Assembly (NCBI GenBank): GCA_900618795.1
Contig: UYJD01000004.1
Coordinates: forward strand, 161,289 to 225,288
DNA from: Cyanodermella asteris
Taxonomy: Eukaryota; Ascomycota; Lecanoromycetes; Ostropales; Stictidaceae
Reading direction: 5' to 3'
Length of the DNA stretch: 64,000 bases
The notes beneath the pieces were generated by a model, which was given only the letters and a program-made list of their open reading frames with translations, had not been told where the DNA came from and did not search any database. Positions 12,733 through 23,864 of this stretch are shown one piece after another. The translations under genes were made by a program, and so were the position numbers. Position 1 is the first letter of the stretch. Every line of letters begins with the position of its first letter.

Positions 12733-14267
12733 TCAAACGATGCGTGCGTTGAGCCATGCATCTCCCAACGCCAAACGTCCGGCTTGTGCGTTAGCTCCGC
12801 CGGGAACGCCAGAAATCGTGCGTTTCGGAGGAAGGATACCCCAACCCGCGCCATATCCATTCGAGTTGCTGTAATGACCAATCGTGTCCTCAGAGTCAGG
12901 TCGTGAGGGATGAAGCACTTCTGAATTGACTCGCATCTGAGACATGATCGTGGCCGTGGAAACGACATGTCTTGGGACAACGCCGGTCAGCAGTGCCTCA
13001 ACAGCAATGCTGCTTGTCCCTGGGGTCTTCGGATTCTCCATGGCAAAAACACGCTTCAGAAACTCCGAGCATGATTTCTCCCTCATTCATCGTCTTGGGC
13101 GCAACGGCCAACACTGGCCTGACTTTGGGCAGCTTGCGAGTATTCTTTGGCCACGGAGCGGTGAACACGGCCTGGAGCTGAGGAGGCAGCTTCTGATGGT
13201 CATTACTCCCTTTGAAAGGCTCGATGTCCTCTGCTGACAGTCCGGCGAGATCGTCAAAGTGCCTGTCGAGCACCGCCGGTAAAAACAGAACAGGCTCGTC
13301 AGCAGACGCATCCTTCGATGCAGGCTTGACTTCCATGGTCAGAGACCATCGCTTTCGCACCCTGTGACCCTTCTCTATTTTTTCGCTTTCCTTTGTGAGA
13401 GATCGGCTTTTCATCCAGAGGATCGGCGGCTTCGGGCGGAGGAGCTTGATCACTTTGCATCTTCGCTCTGAATCTGTCGCCAATTCTTTTCCAAGCCTCC
13501 TCTGCGCGCTCCAGATCCTCAGCTGTTCTGATTCCATGCTCCGGGTCGAGAATTTTAGGCTCGATAACGTCATCTCGGCTAGCGACATTATTCAGCTTGA
13601 AACTGCCGGGACGGTCGAGGCCCGGTACAATCGACGGGTGTGCATTGGCTGAAGGACGCCAATTTGGCCCGAAAGTGTTTGGTGTAAGAGCGATCCCGCT
13701 GGCTCCTGCATAATCGGATTCCTCTTGGTTCGCGATGGCTGAACGCGTAGCGGCAGCACGTCGTCTTTGACGGATTTCGAGCGAATTGAACCTGTCAGCC
13801 AGATTGTCTGGGTTCTCCTCGCGATCCATGTTTGGTCGATTAGTGGTGATTTGCCCGTCTTGTGGTTCAAGGGGGGTGCCGAATGCAATGCTCTTGAACG
13901 GCGAAGGATGCTTCCTCAAAGTGACGCTCTCGGAAAGTTCTCTTACTCTCGCTTCTTGATGGCGAGCTAACAGGTCAACGTTCCTTGCTGGAGGAGGGTC
14001 GACTTTGTCTTTGCCAGGAAGTTGAGGTGCAAAGGGGGCTCGGAGCGGTGAATGAGCTGGCCGTCGACGAACTGATGGTCCGGGCCCAACGCTGTCTGTC
14101 GTTGTGAACGCGTCGCCCTGCACGTTGTGCGCTTTGGGTTTCGCTGCATCGCTTTGTTCACCTTCGTGATACAGTGCAGTTCCTGCTGCTCTCGCTGCTG
14201 CTGATTTACCTCCTGCGCCGGATTGGCCAGAGTCAGCAGACACCGCCCATCTAGGATTGGCGTGCAT
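12733..14267 (-). pseudogene. downstream part of repeat-protein locus, two frameshifts
   Basis: From ATG 14267 a 322-codon frame runs to 13299. Protein-like sequence continues in the next frame (about 13370 to 13080) and again in the third frame down to the stop at 12733. The first shift coincides with a six-T run on the plus strand (13378-13383), the second with a five-A run (13045-13049). Both shifts have the same sign. The product is hydrophilic and basic, with a RTAEDLERAEEAWKRIGDRF helix. I do not recognise a family. The frame at 14267 is the same as that of the ORF just upstream (14289-15185), from which it is separated by a single TAA, so the two may be one ancestral gene. Homopolymer sequencing errors could explain the shifts but not the TAA. 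An unrecognised intron is a third option. Confidence 0.45.
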
Positions 14268-14288
14268 GCGTCTATTGAAGTCTGCTAT

Positions 14289-15185
14289 TTAATCGATTCT
14301 GTTCTTCGGGGGCGAGTCAAAAGGGGTTGTGGACTTGTCAGGAGCTTTCTCTCCTGCCAGCATCCGAGCTGGTGGCTCCTCTGTGGGGGCGGTAGTTTCC
14401 GCAGCGAGCCTGCCATACTGTCCCGGATCTCTGGCGAAAATGCGAGGATGTGGATCGCCAGTCGGAGTATTTGAGACCTGCTCTGCAGCGGGCCTGACGT
14501 TCTCTCTCGGATTTCTCACAAACCCACGTTGGATCGGCTGGCTTTCTTGATTATGTGAAGCCTGCTCTGCTGCTTCCATCAATTGAGCTCTGTACCTAAG
14601 TGCAGCTGCATGTTCACCGGGACGAATGGCTCTCCTGCCTTGTCCAAGTCTCGCCAATGGATCCTCAAAGGGGATGCCTGCCCGCGCTCCTTCTTCGATT
14701 AGTTGAGCTCTCACACGGACTGCAGCCGCATATTGACCTGGACGAATGGTTGTCCTGTTTTGTCCGAGCCTCGACAGCGGATCATTCCATATCGCATAGT
14801 TTTGCCGTGGGCCTCGGGGTGTCATGGATGCATCGAAACCGCGTTGACGTGGGGTGCCTTCTGGAGTATTCGATGCCTGCTGTATCTCTCTTGGTCGTTC
14901 GTTCCTCGGACGAAATGCAGCCTCGTGCTGATTTGGACGAACATCCATCCTGCTTTGTCCAAGCCCTGTCAGGTCGTCGTCAAAGTTGGCATAGGGTGGC
15001 CGGCCTCGGGGCGTGGTGGATGGCTCGTTGGACCCCTGGGGCGTGAACAGGGGTGTTCTGGCAACTGGGCTCCTTACAAAGGTGCTCATTGTCACTTCAT
15101 GCTCCTCAGGCGTAAAGATGGGCTCGATAGTGGAGCTTCTCCTGGGTGTTGGTGTCTGTGGCCGAGGGACAGGCATCTTGGACAT
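14289..15185 (-). CDS. proline-rich repeat protein, unknown function
   Basis: A 298-residue open frame from ATG 15185 (MSKMPVPRPQTPTP...) to a TAA at 14289-14291. The sequence is disordered, rich in P, R, T, S and E, and holds three copies of a motif with the pattern [FW]-x-D-x-L-x-x-L-G-Q-x-R-x-x-x-R-P-x-[QE]-[HY]-x-A-A at about residues 68-92, 133-155 and 173-195. A degenerate fourth copy (DPGQYGRLAAE) lies near the C-terminus. Repeats 2 and 3 continue with RVRAQLIEE and RYRAQLMEA. Immediately past the stop the same frame stays open for another 330 codons. An intron from the GTATGG near 14420 into the AG before 14275 could also bypass the stop, but its donor is weak. I do not recognise the family. 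Confidence 0.5.
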   Translation of the reverse strand: MSKMPVPRPQTPTPRRSSTIEPIFTPEEHEVTMSTFVRSPVARTPLFTPQGSNEPSTTPRGRPPYANFDDDLTGLGQSRMDVRPNQHEAAFRPRNERPREIQQASNTPEGTPRQRGFDASMTPRGPRQNYAIWNDPLSRLGQNRTTIRPGQYAAAVRVRAQLIEEGARAGIPFEDPLARLGQGRRAIRPGEHAAALRYRAQLMEAAEQASHNQESQPIQRGFVRNPRENVRPAAEQVSNTPTGDPHPRIFARDPGQYGRLAAETTAPTEEPPARMLAGEKAPDKSTTPFDSPPKNRID

Positions 15186-16006
15186 CGTGAGGTTCAGGAA
15201 CGTGATCGCGGGATCCGAAGCTGATGCAGAGAGCAAAGAATCCAGCCTGTGCGAGGTCTGCTACGGAAGAAATAGTTGCGCTTTGGACGCTCGCAAGAAA
15301 TACTTGAGTACATGTTGGTATTGGTTCGTGACGGGATTGCCGCCCGCAAGCCGACAGGTGAAGCTGATCAGACGAGTGAAGAGACAAAGACTCCCGAAGC
15401 TGGGTCGCAAGCTGTTCGAAATAGTTACTGTTGCTATGTACTTTGGGCAGCCTGCCAGAAGGTGCTGACGTCCGAACATGTTTTGTTTGCATGTCGAACG
15501 CCGTGCGCGAGGCGAAGCCCCGTTACTTCTTTGAGGTTTGACAATAGAGGTCGATGTTGCGTTTGCGAACGAGCTGCGAGTATGTACAACTTTGACAGGT
15601 CTTTGCAGCGTAAAGGAACAAACAATGCTGAAACCAGCTTTGGACAACTCCGCAGCGCAAAGGTATGGCTCATATGGTGACGGAACCTCAAAAACTCGGG
15701 TCTCAAGAATATCGTTGCGTGAGACTCGCACGGATCGCTCCGGTTGTCTTGATCGGCACTCCCTCTGAGTCCTTTGCACTAATACGAAGCAGAGCATTGC
15801 AAAGGTTTATCAACAGAAACCTACGCAAGGGCATCTGTACGGCCAGCATGCGCGGGATTGGTCTGAAATATCCGTATTTGCGTGTCTGTTAAAGTACAAT
15901 TCCATGCTGCCGAGCAGCATCAGCTCGTTTCCCCTGTTCGTATGCCGCGTGTGCGTATTCTCCATATTATGATACAACCAGCCTGCCCCTCCGAATTATC
16001 GATTGC
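15186..16006. other. intergenic region
   Basis: Overlapping short frames on both strands, none with domain character. It contains the 5' flank of the repeat-protein locus and the 3' flank of the RGS-LOV gene. Confidence 0.35.
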
Positions 16007-18077
16007 TCAACCCAATTTTACACTCAACAGCGAACCGTCCCGGCTAGATCCTCTCGTACTCAATGCCCCATCTCTGTCTTCCCTCTCATGGACGCGCCTT
16101 CTCAAGTCGCCCCTCAGGTCCGCCTTCGAACTCGTCCTCGGAATATTGGGCATCACGGCCGGGGCTATCCGAGCCTTCCTCCCAGTCCCGCTAACGACGA
16201 AGTCTTCTCTGTCCCTCTCCTCACGCTGTTCCCGGCGCCTCTCGCTGTCACCATCGACCATGACGACCATCCAGACTCCAATTACCCCATTCGTGCCAAC
16301 CAGCGGCGTGAAATGCAGGAACCTGCTTCGTCCACCGCCCTCCTCGTCGAAGCGCGTGACCCATTTGACTCTGGCTGTTACGCCCCGGCCCTCGGCCAGG
16401 GCGGATGTGAGGTCTTCGCGCACGCGGCTGGAGCCGCCGATGCGGGACATGAGTGGTGATTGCAGGATTCCCGGAACACGGAGCGAAGGCGATGTGAAGA
16501 GGATGCGCAGGGAGGGGTAGGGCCGCACGAGAAGGTAGTGCGTGAAGACGCCCGACAAGCGGCCGTTGGAGGTGAGGGCGCTCGAGGGGAGGTGGCGAGG
16601 GAGGTCGTCTTCGTCGGACGAGGCTTCGCGCAGCACGAGGCGGGGCTTGGCGCTGGGGACGGAAGACGCGACGGGGATTTTGTCGCCGTCGACGTTGTCT
16701 CTGTCATCCAATCCGTCGTCCAGAAATGTGGCACAGGAAGTCGGTTTCGTGGTCGTGGTCGTGGTCAAGTTCGTGGTGGGAGCCACGGGCGCACTGTCGC
16801 GGTAGATCCTGCCTCCACAATTCGATACGGTCCTTAATTCGGTGTGGTTGAACAGCTCACAAAGCGACTCGAAGCCGTCTTTGCGCGGCTTCAGGGATGA
16901 TACTGGAGTTGCTTCTGCTCGCTCCTTTTCCAACATTTTGTTGAGGCCGTCGAGAGGGGTGCCTTCTTTCACAAGCCCCGAGACGTCGATCTGAGCGCCG
17001 ATGAAGTATCGTAGGCGGCCGCGAGAGTCGGTAAGCGGAGCCATTATTAGGAGATTGAGGAAAGGTGTTCCATCGCGGCGGTAGTTGAGGATTACTTCGG
17101 AGCTTTCGCGACCCGCGTCGAGCGCTGCTTTGAGTCGCGCGACTGTGTTCCGGTTGGTTTCTGGTCCCTGTAGGAACCTGCAATTGCGGCCCACAATATA
17201 GTCCATGCCATATTGAGTCGTGCGATTGAATTCTAGCACAAATCAGTCTGTCGAAGCGTACGCAATAGTTTGTAGGAGACTTACCTTCTGAAGCGAATAT
17301 AATCGGGTTGTCCTCCCTCGACGGATCCGTCAGACAGAAGACTTCAGCTAATCCCTCCGAGGCCTGTTGTAAACGCGGCGATAGGGTCCCCGCTATCCTC
17401 TTTGATACGGACGGGCTAACCACCTGGACGTAAGTGTGTGCTATGTACGCCGGCAGATCGTCCTGCGTGAGAGCTTCAAAAGCCTTGTCCGCCTTTTCTT
17501 GAAGCGACTTGTGGACGACCAGCTCCGGATCGGTCTTGGTGAACTCGAGATGGTTGATCACGTTCAAGTTGTGAGCCAACTGGTTAGCGTAGGCAATTGC
17601 CTTCAGTGACTTGACAGCATCGAGATAGTAGATCAGGGTCGGCACCGAGCTGCGTCTGTGCGTGCTCAAGAAGCCCGCAAATTGGCGGAAGAGTGTAGAG
17701 TCCTCGAATATCACTCTCAAATGCTCCTGAGAGAACAGTTGCTTTGACCGCGACTCCACGGTTGGGCGTTTGGGTCCGGTGCTAGGTTTAGCTGGCGTGA
17801 CGAGGTCATATGAGCCTTCGTCTTCATTTTCGAGGGCGTTGAACTCGTCTGTTTCTCCGGAGATGGGTTTCTCTTGTAGGGGTGGGAGACCAGCTGAAGT
17901 GTGATGGTCGGTCTCGTTTGTAGTGTAGGACTGGTGTGATGTGAGTGAATTGGCTCGGTCAGCTGAGTCTGTGGAGTTTGAGCCACGGTCTCGTTCTCGT
18001 TCCCGTTCCGGACGGTGGTCGGGATGGACGAGGAGGTCGGCGTCAAAGTCCAGGGAAGTCCGACGAGGGGAGTCCAT
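16007..18077 (-). CDS. RGS-LOV blue-light photoreceptor (BcLOV4-type)
   Basis: Two exons, 17285-18077 and 16007-17232, with a 52-nt intron (GTAAGT...GCTAG). The product is 672 residues. Order of parts: an acidic, disordered N-terminus; an RGS-like helical domain (about 112-225, SQEHLRVIFEDSTLFRQFAGF...); and a LOV/PAS domain (about 237-350) with the photoactive motif GRNCRFLQG at 279-287, where Cys282 would form the flavin adduct, followed by YRRDGTPFLNLLIMAPL and the FIGAQ flavin glutamine. The C-terminal half has another PAS-like stretch (FTHYLLVRPYPSLRILF...RSRFLHFTPL) and a very basic tail. RGS-LOV proteins are a known fungal photoreceptor class: in Botrytis BcLOV4, light drives membrane binding. 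All flavin-contact signature residues I can check are kept, so light sensing is likely, while the G-protein target is inferred only. Confidence 0.88.
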
Positions 18078-19907
18078 GGCTTCTACGTCAGGTCGCAGGT
18101 CGGCTTCGGACTAGCTGTACTAGATTTCGTACCACGTGCCAATGAACAGCCTGGATAAATGTATAACAGACTTGACAGCTTGACAGTATCCTGCCAAAAG
18201 CGTGTGGCTTCAGCGGACAATTGAGATGTAGCACGGAGTCCAGGAGAGACAGAAGGTCATCAGAGCAAAGACAGCATCGTGAGACAAGAGCAGCAAGCCC
18301 GCGCACCGGGCGGGATCCATGATGTTATACCAATCTGGCCTGCACGCCCTGTCAATGCTCCACTCTTGCAAGGGGGATTCCAACATTCGACCAAGAGTCT
18401 ATCGCCCATAGCCAAGGCCAACTGTACGACGCGCGAGCCTGGCCAAAGGCCGGAACTCGTGTAAAGCGAATCCTACCAGCTTTGCACCCTTAGGTCCCAA
18501 AGGAGTCCAGGCCAGTGGTAGAGGTGACAGAAACGGGCTGAACGCAGAGTGTTGACGCCCCAGCAGGTGCCCAATCAAGCGTATCCCGGCGGTTCGGGTG
18601 AGACACTAAGGATCGGAAGGTGAGAGCGTGCATCGCTGATTCGATTATGCATCGAGATTGTCTGCAAACAGCCGCACCGCCCGCACCGCTACGAGATTGC
18701 GGTGCCGACGCATGGCAATCTGGTCCCGCCAGTGCTCGAACAAAATTGCGTGAAATGCGTCACTGTCGGCTGGGAGCTATACCGTGATCGCTGTGCTTGT
18801 GGCGTAGGATTGCTGGGGTCGTCCAGATCGGGGAAGTTCTGTGCATCGACATGCACACGAGCGCGCTTTGATCAGCGCCAGCGCGGTTGTTGGTAAATGG
18901 AACGGTCCGGCTGTGATCGTATATGACTCGCCCACGCGAAACCTATTTCTATCTGCCATCTCGACCAATGGCGGTGCGAGTTCGACCGAGGCGTGGCTTG
19001 TCGTGGCTCTGTTGGAGAAAAGCGTGATCTCGTAGAGCCTGAAGTAGGCACCATCGCCGGCGGGTCGACCTGTCGAAGGCTCAACGTGCACATGCAAGGT
19101 CCCGGCGTATGTCTCGACGCGGCAGAGACCGCATACCTATCGATCCTTCAACAAACTTTGCATTACTGCCCTCGTCGGTAGAGCGCTGATGGTGGGAAAC
19201 GAAATCGGCGATTGCACGACAGCCCTGGTCGGTCAGTCCTCACGTTTCGTCATGACGCGACGAACCTGGATGTGTTGACTCTCAAACCTCGTGGGCATAA
19301 TCTGCTTCGAAGATCGTGATATCCATCGCGAGGGCAATTTCACTCTCCGCGTTTCAGAGCCTTGCAGCACCGCGGCGAGGTCGAAAACCGGTTCCTAGCA
19401 ACCCGAAGTGTACTTAAGGTTCGGCTTAGCGCATTAGCATTAGGTAGGAATAGCTCGCATGCCGGCAATTCACTGGTGTGGCACACTTTCTCGGCAGTGT
19501 CGCCGGAGCCGTCAGCTTTGCGTCTTGGTTTGCTGCAATGTTGCATCACCTATCACCACGCCACTGTACATAGTGGCTCCTCGGACAGTGCTTGCCTTGG
19601 TTATACACGCTATGGGCGAGTTGATCCCTTCTGTCGAGCGTCTCGTTTGGGACGTGCGCAGATTGTGGCAACCCACAGGACGTGTTGCTTTTGCACACAT
19701 GGTGCGATAATAGGTCACGCGGCTAAGCACTTCAGAAGCAATGTTGCGAACGAAAATGGTTACGCTATGCAGGTCAAATCCAAAATGCTGTGTTCAGAGC
19801 GCTCGACATGCAGCGTACAAGTATGTGTGCAGAGACCGAATCATCCAAAACGCCACGCTCGTGAGTGCGAACAGAGGTTGTGCACGGTCAGCAAATTCGT
19901 ACAAAAG
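18078..19907. other. intergenic region
   Basis: No gene is supported. It lies between the RGS-LOV start and the 3' end of the DUF155 gene. A minus-strand frame at 18777-19097 has some protein-like character but no recognisable domain and no ATG-anchored partner exon. Confidence 0.4.
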
Positions 19908-21912
19908 TCAAAGCTCTTGGCTACCCAGGTTAGCAGCAGCAGCAGCAAACAAGTCCGTTCCACTTTCAAACGGCACCTCGACAAATCTGCTGCCATTGGC
20001 TACAATGTACCGGGTTCCGTTTTCAACAAAGATGTTGAGTAGTTCCCCTCCTTTTTTACCCGCCTTCTCTTTGCTCAAGATGCCAAACCGCATGAAGACT
20101 TCTGTACACGTCACGGCAATACTGATCAGAATCAGAATTATGATGATCCATGTCAGCGTGCTCATCTTCGTATCCGCAATGCTGTCGCTCAGGATGGACG
20201 CAAGATCCAAGAAGACCCTGCATCGCTCGTTGAGGGTTTTGACCCGCGGATCGATCTCTAGGTATGTGCGCATTGATGCGTACAGCGGATGCAGAGGTGG
20301 CTCCGAACTCCAAAAGAAGTCAGGTGTGTCAAGGACGTTGGAGCTGAGGTTCACGTCGACGCGGCTTTTGAACAAGGCACCGAGGATACGGAACACTTCG
20401 TCGCGCTTCATGCCCAGTGTCCCGGTCAGCGCAAGCCTCTTTGGAACATGTTGCGCGTCGGTCATCTGGTTTGACATCTGTTGCTCAAATGCACTGAGCT
20501 TTGTGCTTTGTGCGATAGCGTGAGACAACGTCAACTTGATCATGTGGTCGCCACTCCTTAAAGTGATCATGTCGTTGTAGATCCTCGGTCGCGGTTGAGT
20601 TGTGTCATATTCGAAGTGAAACTCCTCGGTCTCGAAGTCGTCCTCTGACATGGGCGCGACAACAAGCGTGTTGGACCCTGCTCTGGGCTTGTCTGCTTTG
20701 TTGGCTGATGGTGTATACAGAGAGTGTACTGATGAGTTGATGGACGTGCCTACGGACGTAGACTTGAGACGTAAAGGACGAATGGGCGTTGGCGGTTGAA
20801 AGAAGGTCAAGTCGGCAAGCACGTCCTTCTCCTGGCTCTCTGTGAAATTCCAGAAGACGACTACGCCATATGAGAAAATGTACATCTCCGCAAATGAGAG
20901 CGCATCGGGGCCCAGTCTGCCAGATGGACTGGCCACCACGATATCGCTATCGCTGTAGCGTCGCTCACCATCGGTCACGAGCGGCGGCGTGGGCGTCCTC
21001 TCATCGCCTTGACTTGTAAGTGCATGCGGCTCTTCCGACCGCCCTCGCCGTTGTTCCCCTTCGTGATCGCCGCGAATGCTGTACTGGTCGCCTCGGCCTT
21101 CCTCGAAGAATCCCGCACCGTAGTCTCTTCGCTCGTTCCGCTCGATCTCCAGGTCAAGAACAGCTTTACCCCCTGGATGTTTGAGCACTGGACTGCTGCG
21201 GACCCGATAGCCGTCGCTGCCTGGCATTAGGGGCAAATGGTAGACGACGTAAAGACAATCGTCATACAGCTTTGCCTTCGCGCCATGCTGCTCTCTCAAG
21301 AAGTTGGCCGTTGCGGTCAGTTTGTATGCTTGGGCCGTGCAGTACGCCGTGACCCGCGATAAATTCTTCTCTGTTCTCCTTGCCTTGGTAAGCCGCTCTG
21401 CATAACTCTTCCCTCGGCCAGAAGCTCTACGAGAAGCTTCATCGTCGCGTTCTGGCGCAGCATCGTTTTCTTCGTCATAATCTGTCTTCTCTTCAATGTC
21501 CACGTCTTCCGACTCTGTTTCCGGCAGAAGAACTAGCTTTTCGCTGACCTTTGTGGTTCTGCTCGGCACGGCGGCATTCGCGGGAGTGACGCGACCTGCA
21601 AGCTTTGGCTGCAAAGGATGCTTGCCAGAAGGTGTTCGTGTGTGTCTGGGCCGTGGAGGCCCTCTTGCTTGCGCAGAAGGTATGTCAGAGGTATATTGTA
21701 GGACGTTGTCGACCGTGATCAAACGTGATGTGGGCCGGCGAGAAGCCAGACCTGGCCTATCCCCTGTGGGACTTGGTCGCTGCTGTTCACGCGCATCTGT
21801 TACCTGAGGAAACATGCTTGTCAGTGTATTCCTAGCACAAGGGGAGAAATTGTGGTCGTATAAAGAAGCATACCAGAATGCTTGGTCCCCGCTTGGGCGC
21901 CGGTGCTGCCAT
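19908..21912 (-). CDS. RMD1/Sif2 family (DUF155) membrane protein
   Basis: Two exons: 21874-21912 (13 codons, MAAPAPKRGPSIL) and 19908-21803, joined in phase 0 by GTATGC...TCAG. The product is 644 residues. It has a long disordered, acidic N-terminal half, then the DUF155 core: LYDDCLYVVYHLPL, later MYIFSYGVVVFWNFTESQEKDVL (the family hallmark), FHFEYD, ITLRSGDHMIKLTLSHAIAQSTKLSAFE, and a C-terminal membrane helix TWIIIILILISIAVTCTEV followed by the conserved EVFMRFGIL. Relatives are S. cerevisiae Rmd1/Rmd8 (named from a meiotic nuclear division screen) and S. pombe Sif2/Sif3. The molecular role is poorly known. The short first exon would be missed by simple ORF calling. The gene is divergent to the SET-domain gene across a gap-containing promoter. 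Confidence 0.85.
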
Positions 21913-22632
21913 TGGACGGAAGTTTGTCGTCAGCCTGTCGTGAGGTGTTACGAGGCCGATTGGCGTGATGCGCAAAGCATTTTCGAGCACCCGACACAAG
22001 CTGCTGAGGTGTGATTGTAGAGCAGACGGGCGTCAAGCTTCTGAGTTGGCAGTGTTGGAGCTGGGCGGCGGCTGTTTCAGGCGATGACGTTCCCAACGGC
22101 CGAAGTTGCACGAGCGTCTCGTTTGCTGCTGCTGCTCCTTACTAGCCGACGCCCACACGCCCACGCCAGCCCCACAACCTTGCGATGAGTACCGCAGACG
22201 ACGACAAAACTGTCCACTTTCTGTCCGTCCAGATCACCGAGGCTTTTGCCGGCATGCTGGNNNNNNNNNNNNNNNNNNNNNNNNNNNNNNNNNNNNNNNN
22301 NNNNNNNNNNNNNNNNNNNNNNNNNNNNNNNNNNNNNNNNNNNNNNNNNNNNNNNNNNNNNNNNNNNNNNNNNNNNNNNNNNNNNNNNNNNNNNNNNNNN
22401 NNNNNNNNNNNACGTCTGATCGGTCCTTCCTTTGTCCGTGACACCGAGAACCATGCCCCGCCAAGGGCAAAGGCCGCGAAAACAACACATCTGCTTTCCT
22501 TTGTGTCTCCTGAAAGGGCTTCCACCCTATTTATTTGCCCTACTCTAGCCTTCTCACGCTATTGCTTGTCACGTTTTCATAAACCTGCTCATTTTGCCTA
22601 CAGGAACTAGGGTATATCCACTCACAGCCAAC
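21913..22632. other. shared promoter region with assembly gap
   Basis: A divergent intergenic region between the DUF155 gene (minus) and the SET-domain gene (plus). An open frame beginning ATGAGTACCGCAGACGACGA at 22185 runs into the run of N, so a small gene spanning the gap cannot be excluded. Confidence 0.4.
22261..22411. other. assembly gap (151 N)
   Basis: An uninterrupted run of N in the promoter region between two divergent genes. The true length and content are unknown. Confidence 0.99.
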
Positions 22633-23139
22633 ATGACGACCACGGTCAGCTGGGAACAGCCCACTCATCCAGATGTCCTGCAGGTCGAGATTGGAGAGAA
22701 GAACTATACAAGCCGGGCTGTTTCTTGTGTCTCGCTCCCGGCCGGCGCGCGAGTCGCTTCGCTAGGAGACTTCCACAAAGTGACGGAGCCGAAGTATACG
22801 ACGGTCCAGGTTGGGATCAACGAGCATGTCGAGCCGACCTCAGACATGGTCTTCTGCAACCACTCTTGTCGACCTACCGTCGAGTTTGACACCGATGCTT
22901 GGATTGTCCGAGTCGTCAAAGATCGTGACTTGAAGGTTGGAGACGATCTCACCTTCTTCTATCCGAGCAGTGAATGGGAAATGGACCGGCCGTTCGATTG
23001 TCACTGCAAAGCAAACGAAGGCCAGTATCGCTGCCTCGGCAAGATACAAGGAGCACGCTATTTGGACAAGGAGACGCTGGGCAAGTACTGGCTCAACAAA
23101 CACATCGTGGAACTCAGCTCGAAGGCCGCAAAGTCATAG
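22633..23139 (+). CDS. small SET-domain protein
   Basis: A single exon of 168 residues starting at ATG 22633. The C-terminal half of a SET fold is readable: FCNHSCRPTVEFD (around 75-87, the NHS motif that forms part of the pseudoknot) and then GDDLTFFYPSSEWEM, the ELT-x-FY-like strand. A post-SET-like cysteine group follows (CHCKANEGQYRC). The N-terminal SET strands are short. Small SET proteins of this layout are common in filamentous fungi. Some are lysine methyltransferases, but their substrates are usually unknown and catalysis here is inferred only. It is divergent to the DUF155 gene. Confidence 0.75.
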   Translation: MTTTVSWEQPTHPDVLQVEIGEKNYTSRAVSCVSLPAGARVASLGDFHKVTEPKYTTVQVGINEHVEPTSDMVFCNHSCRPTVEFDTDAWIVRVVKDRDLKVGDDLTFFYPSSEWEMDRPFDCHCKANEGQYRCLGKIQGARYLDKETLGKYWLNKHIVELSSKAAKS

Positions 23140-23864
23140 CATTTTCCAGGGACCGAAAAAGGTCACGCCATCATCGCTGACCCGTGAACGGCTGCTCGAG
23201 TGGCATGTGTTAGCAGCGATCCTGAAAGCCGCCATTCTGCTCGAGGGCACCTGCATTGCAAAATGATGAAAATTTATGGGTTTCGGACGTAAGAGGCAAG
23301 CTTCAACACATACTACAAAGGATGAAGAGGGCACAGATCGAACCTCGGCAGTTACAGTATGCAGCCATGATGGGCCAGCTGGCGAATCACGATCTGCCAA
23401 GCACTGCACAACAAGATCAAGGTTGCTGAGTCAGGACAGAGCCTCAACGCACCAGGTCCACCACGTTCCTTTCAGATTTCATCGAACCATGCATACAATC
23501 TAAGAGACGTTGACTGTGTTCGCGCCCGAATTTTGTCTCCAGACTTGCCTTTTGTCCACGTGTTTCCCTGATTCGTCGCATGACATCCATTCCTTGGACG
23601 GGTCCAAGCTGTTACCAGCAGCGTGATGCGTTTCAACATGACCGACGGCACATCCACACTCTGTTCAAACCGGCAATGAGGTGTTAGGAAACCAAATACG
23701 GGGCCTGTTGCGGTCGGCCAGCTGCTTCCCGTTATTCGATATCGTCAGCCAGGAAAACAACAGTGAACTTGCTAGAACAGTAATTTGAGCTGAAGAGACA
23801 GAAGCGATTGAATGTTTCTCGAATCAAAGTGGGAACCTGTCTCTCTTTGATTCAGACTCCAATC
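23140..23864. other. intergenic region
   Basis: The 3' flank of the SET-domain gene. Nothing recognisable. Confidence 0.4.

Noticed and set aside
15261-15797. 178-codon minus-strand ORF
   Set aside because: Composition is not protein-like, there is no domain, and frames on the other strand are equally long.
16088-16837. Plus-strand ORFs opposite the RGS-LOV gene
   Set aside because: Shadows of the GC-rich C-terminal coding region.
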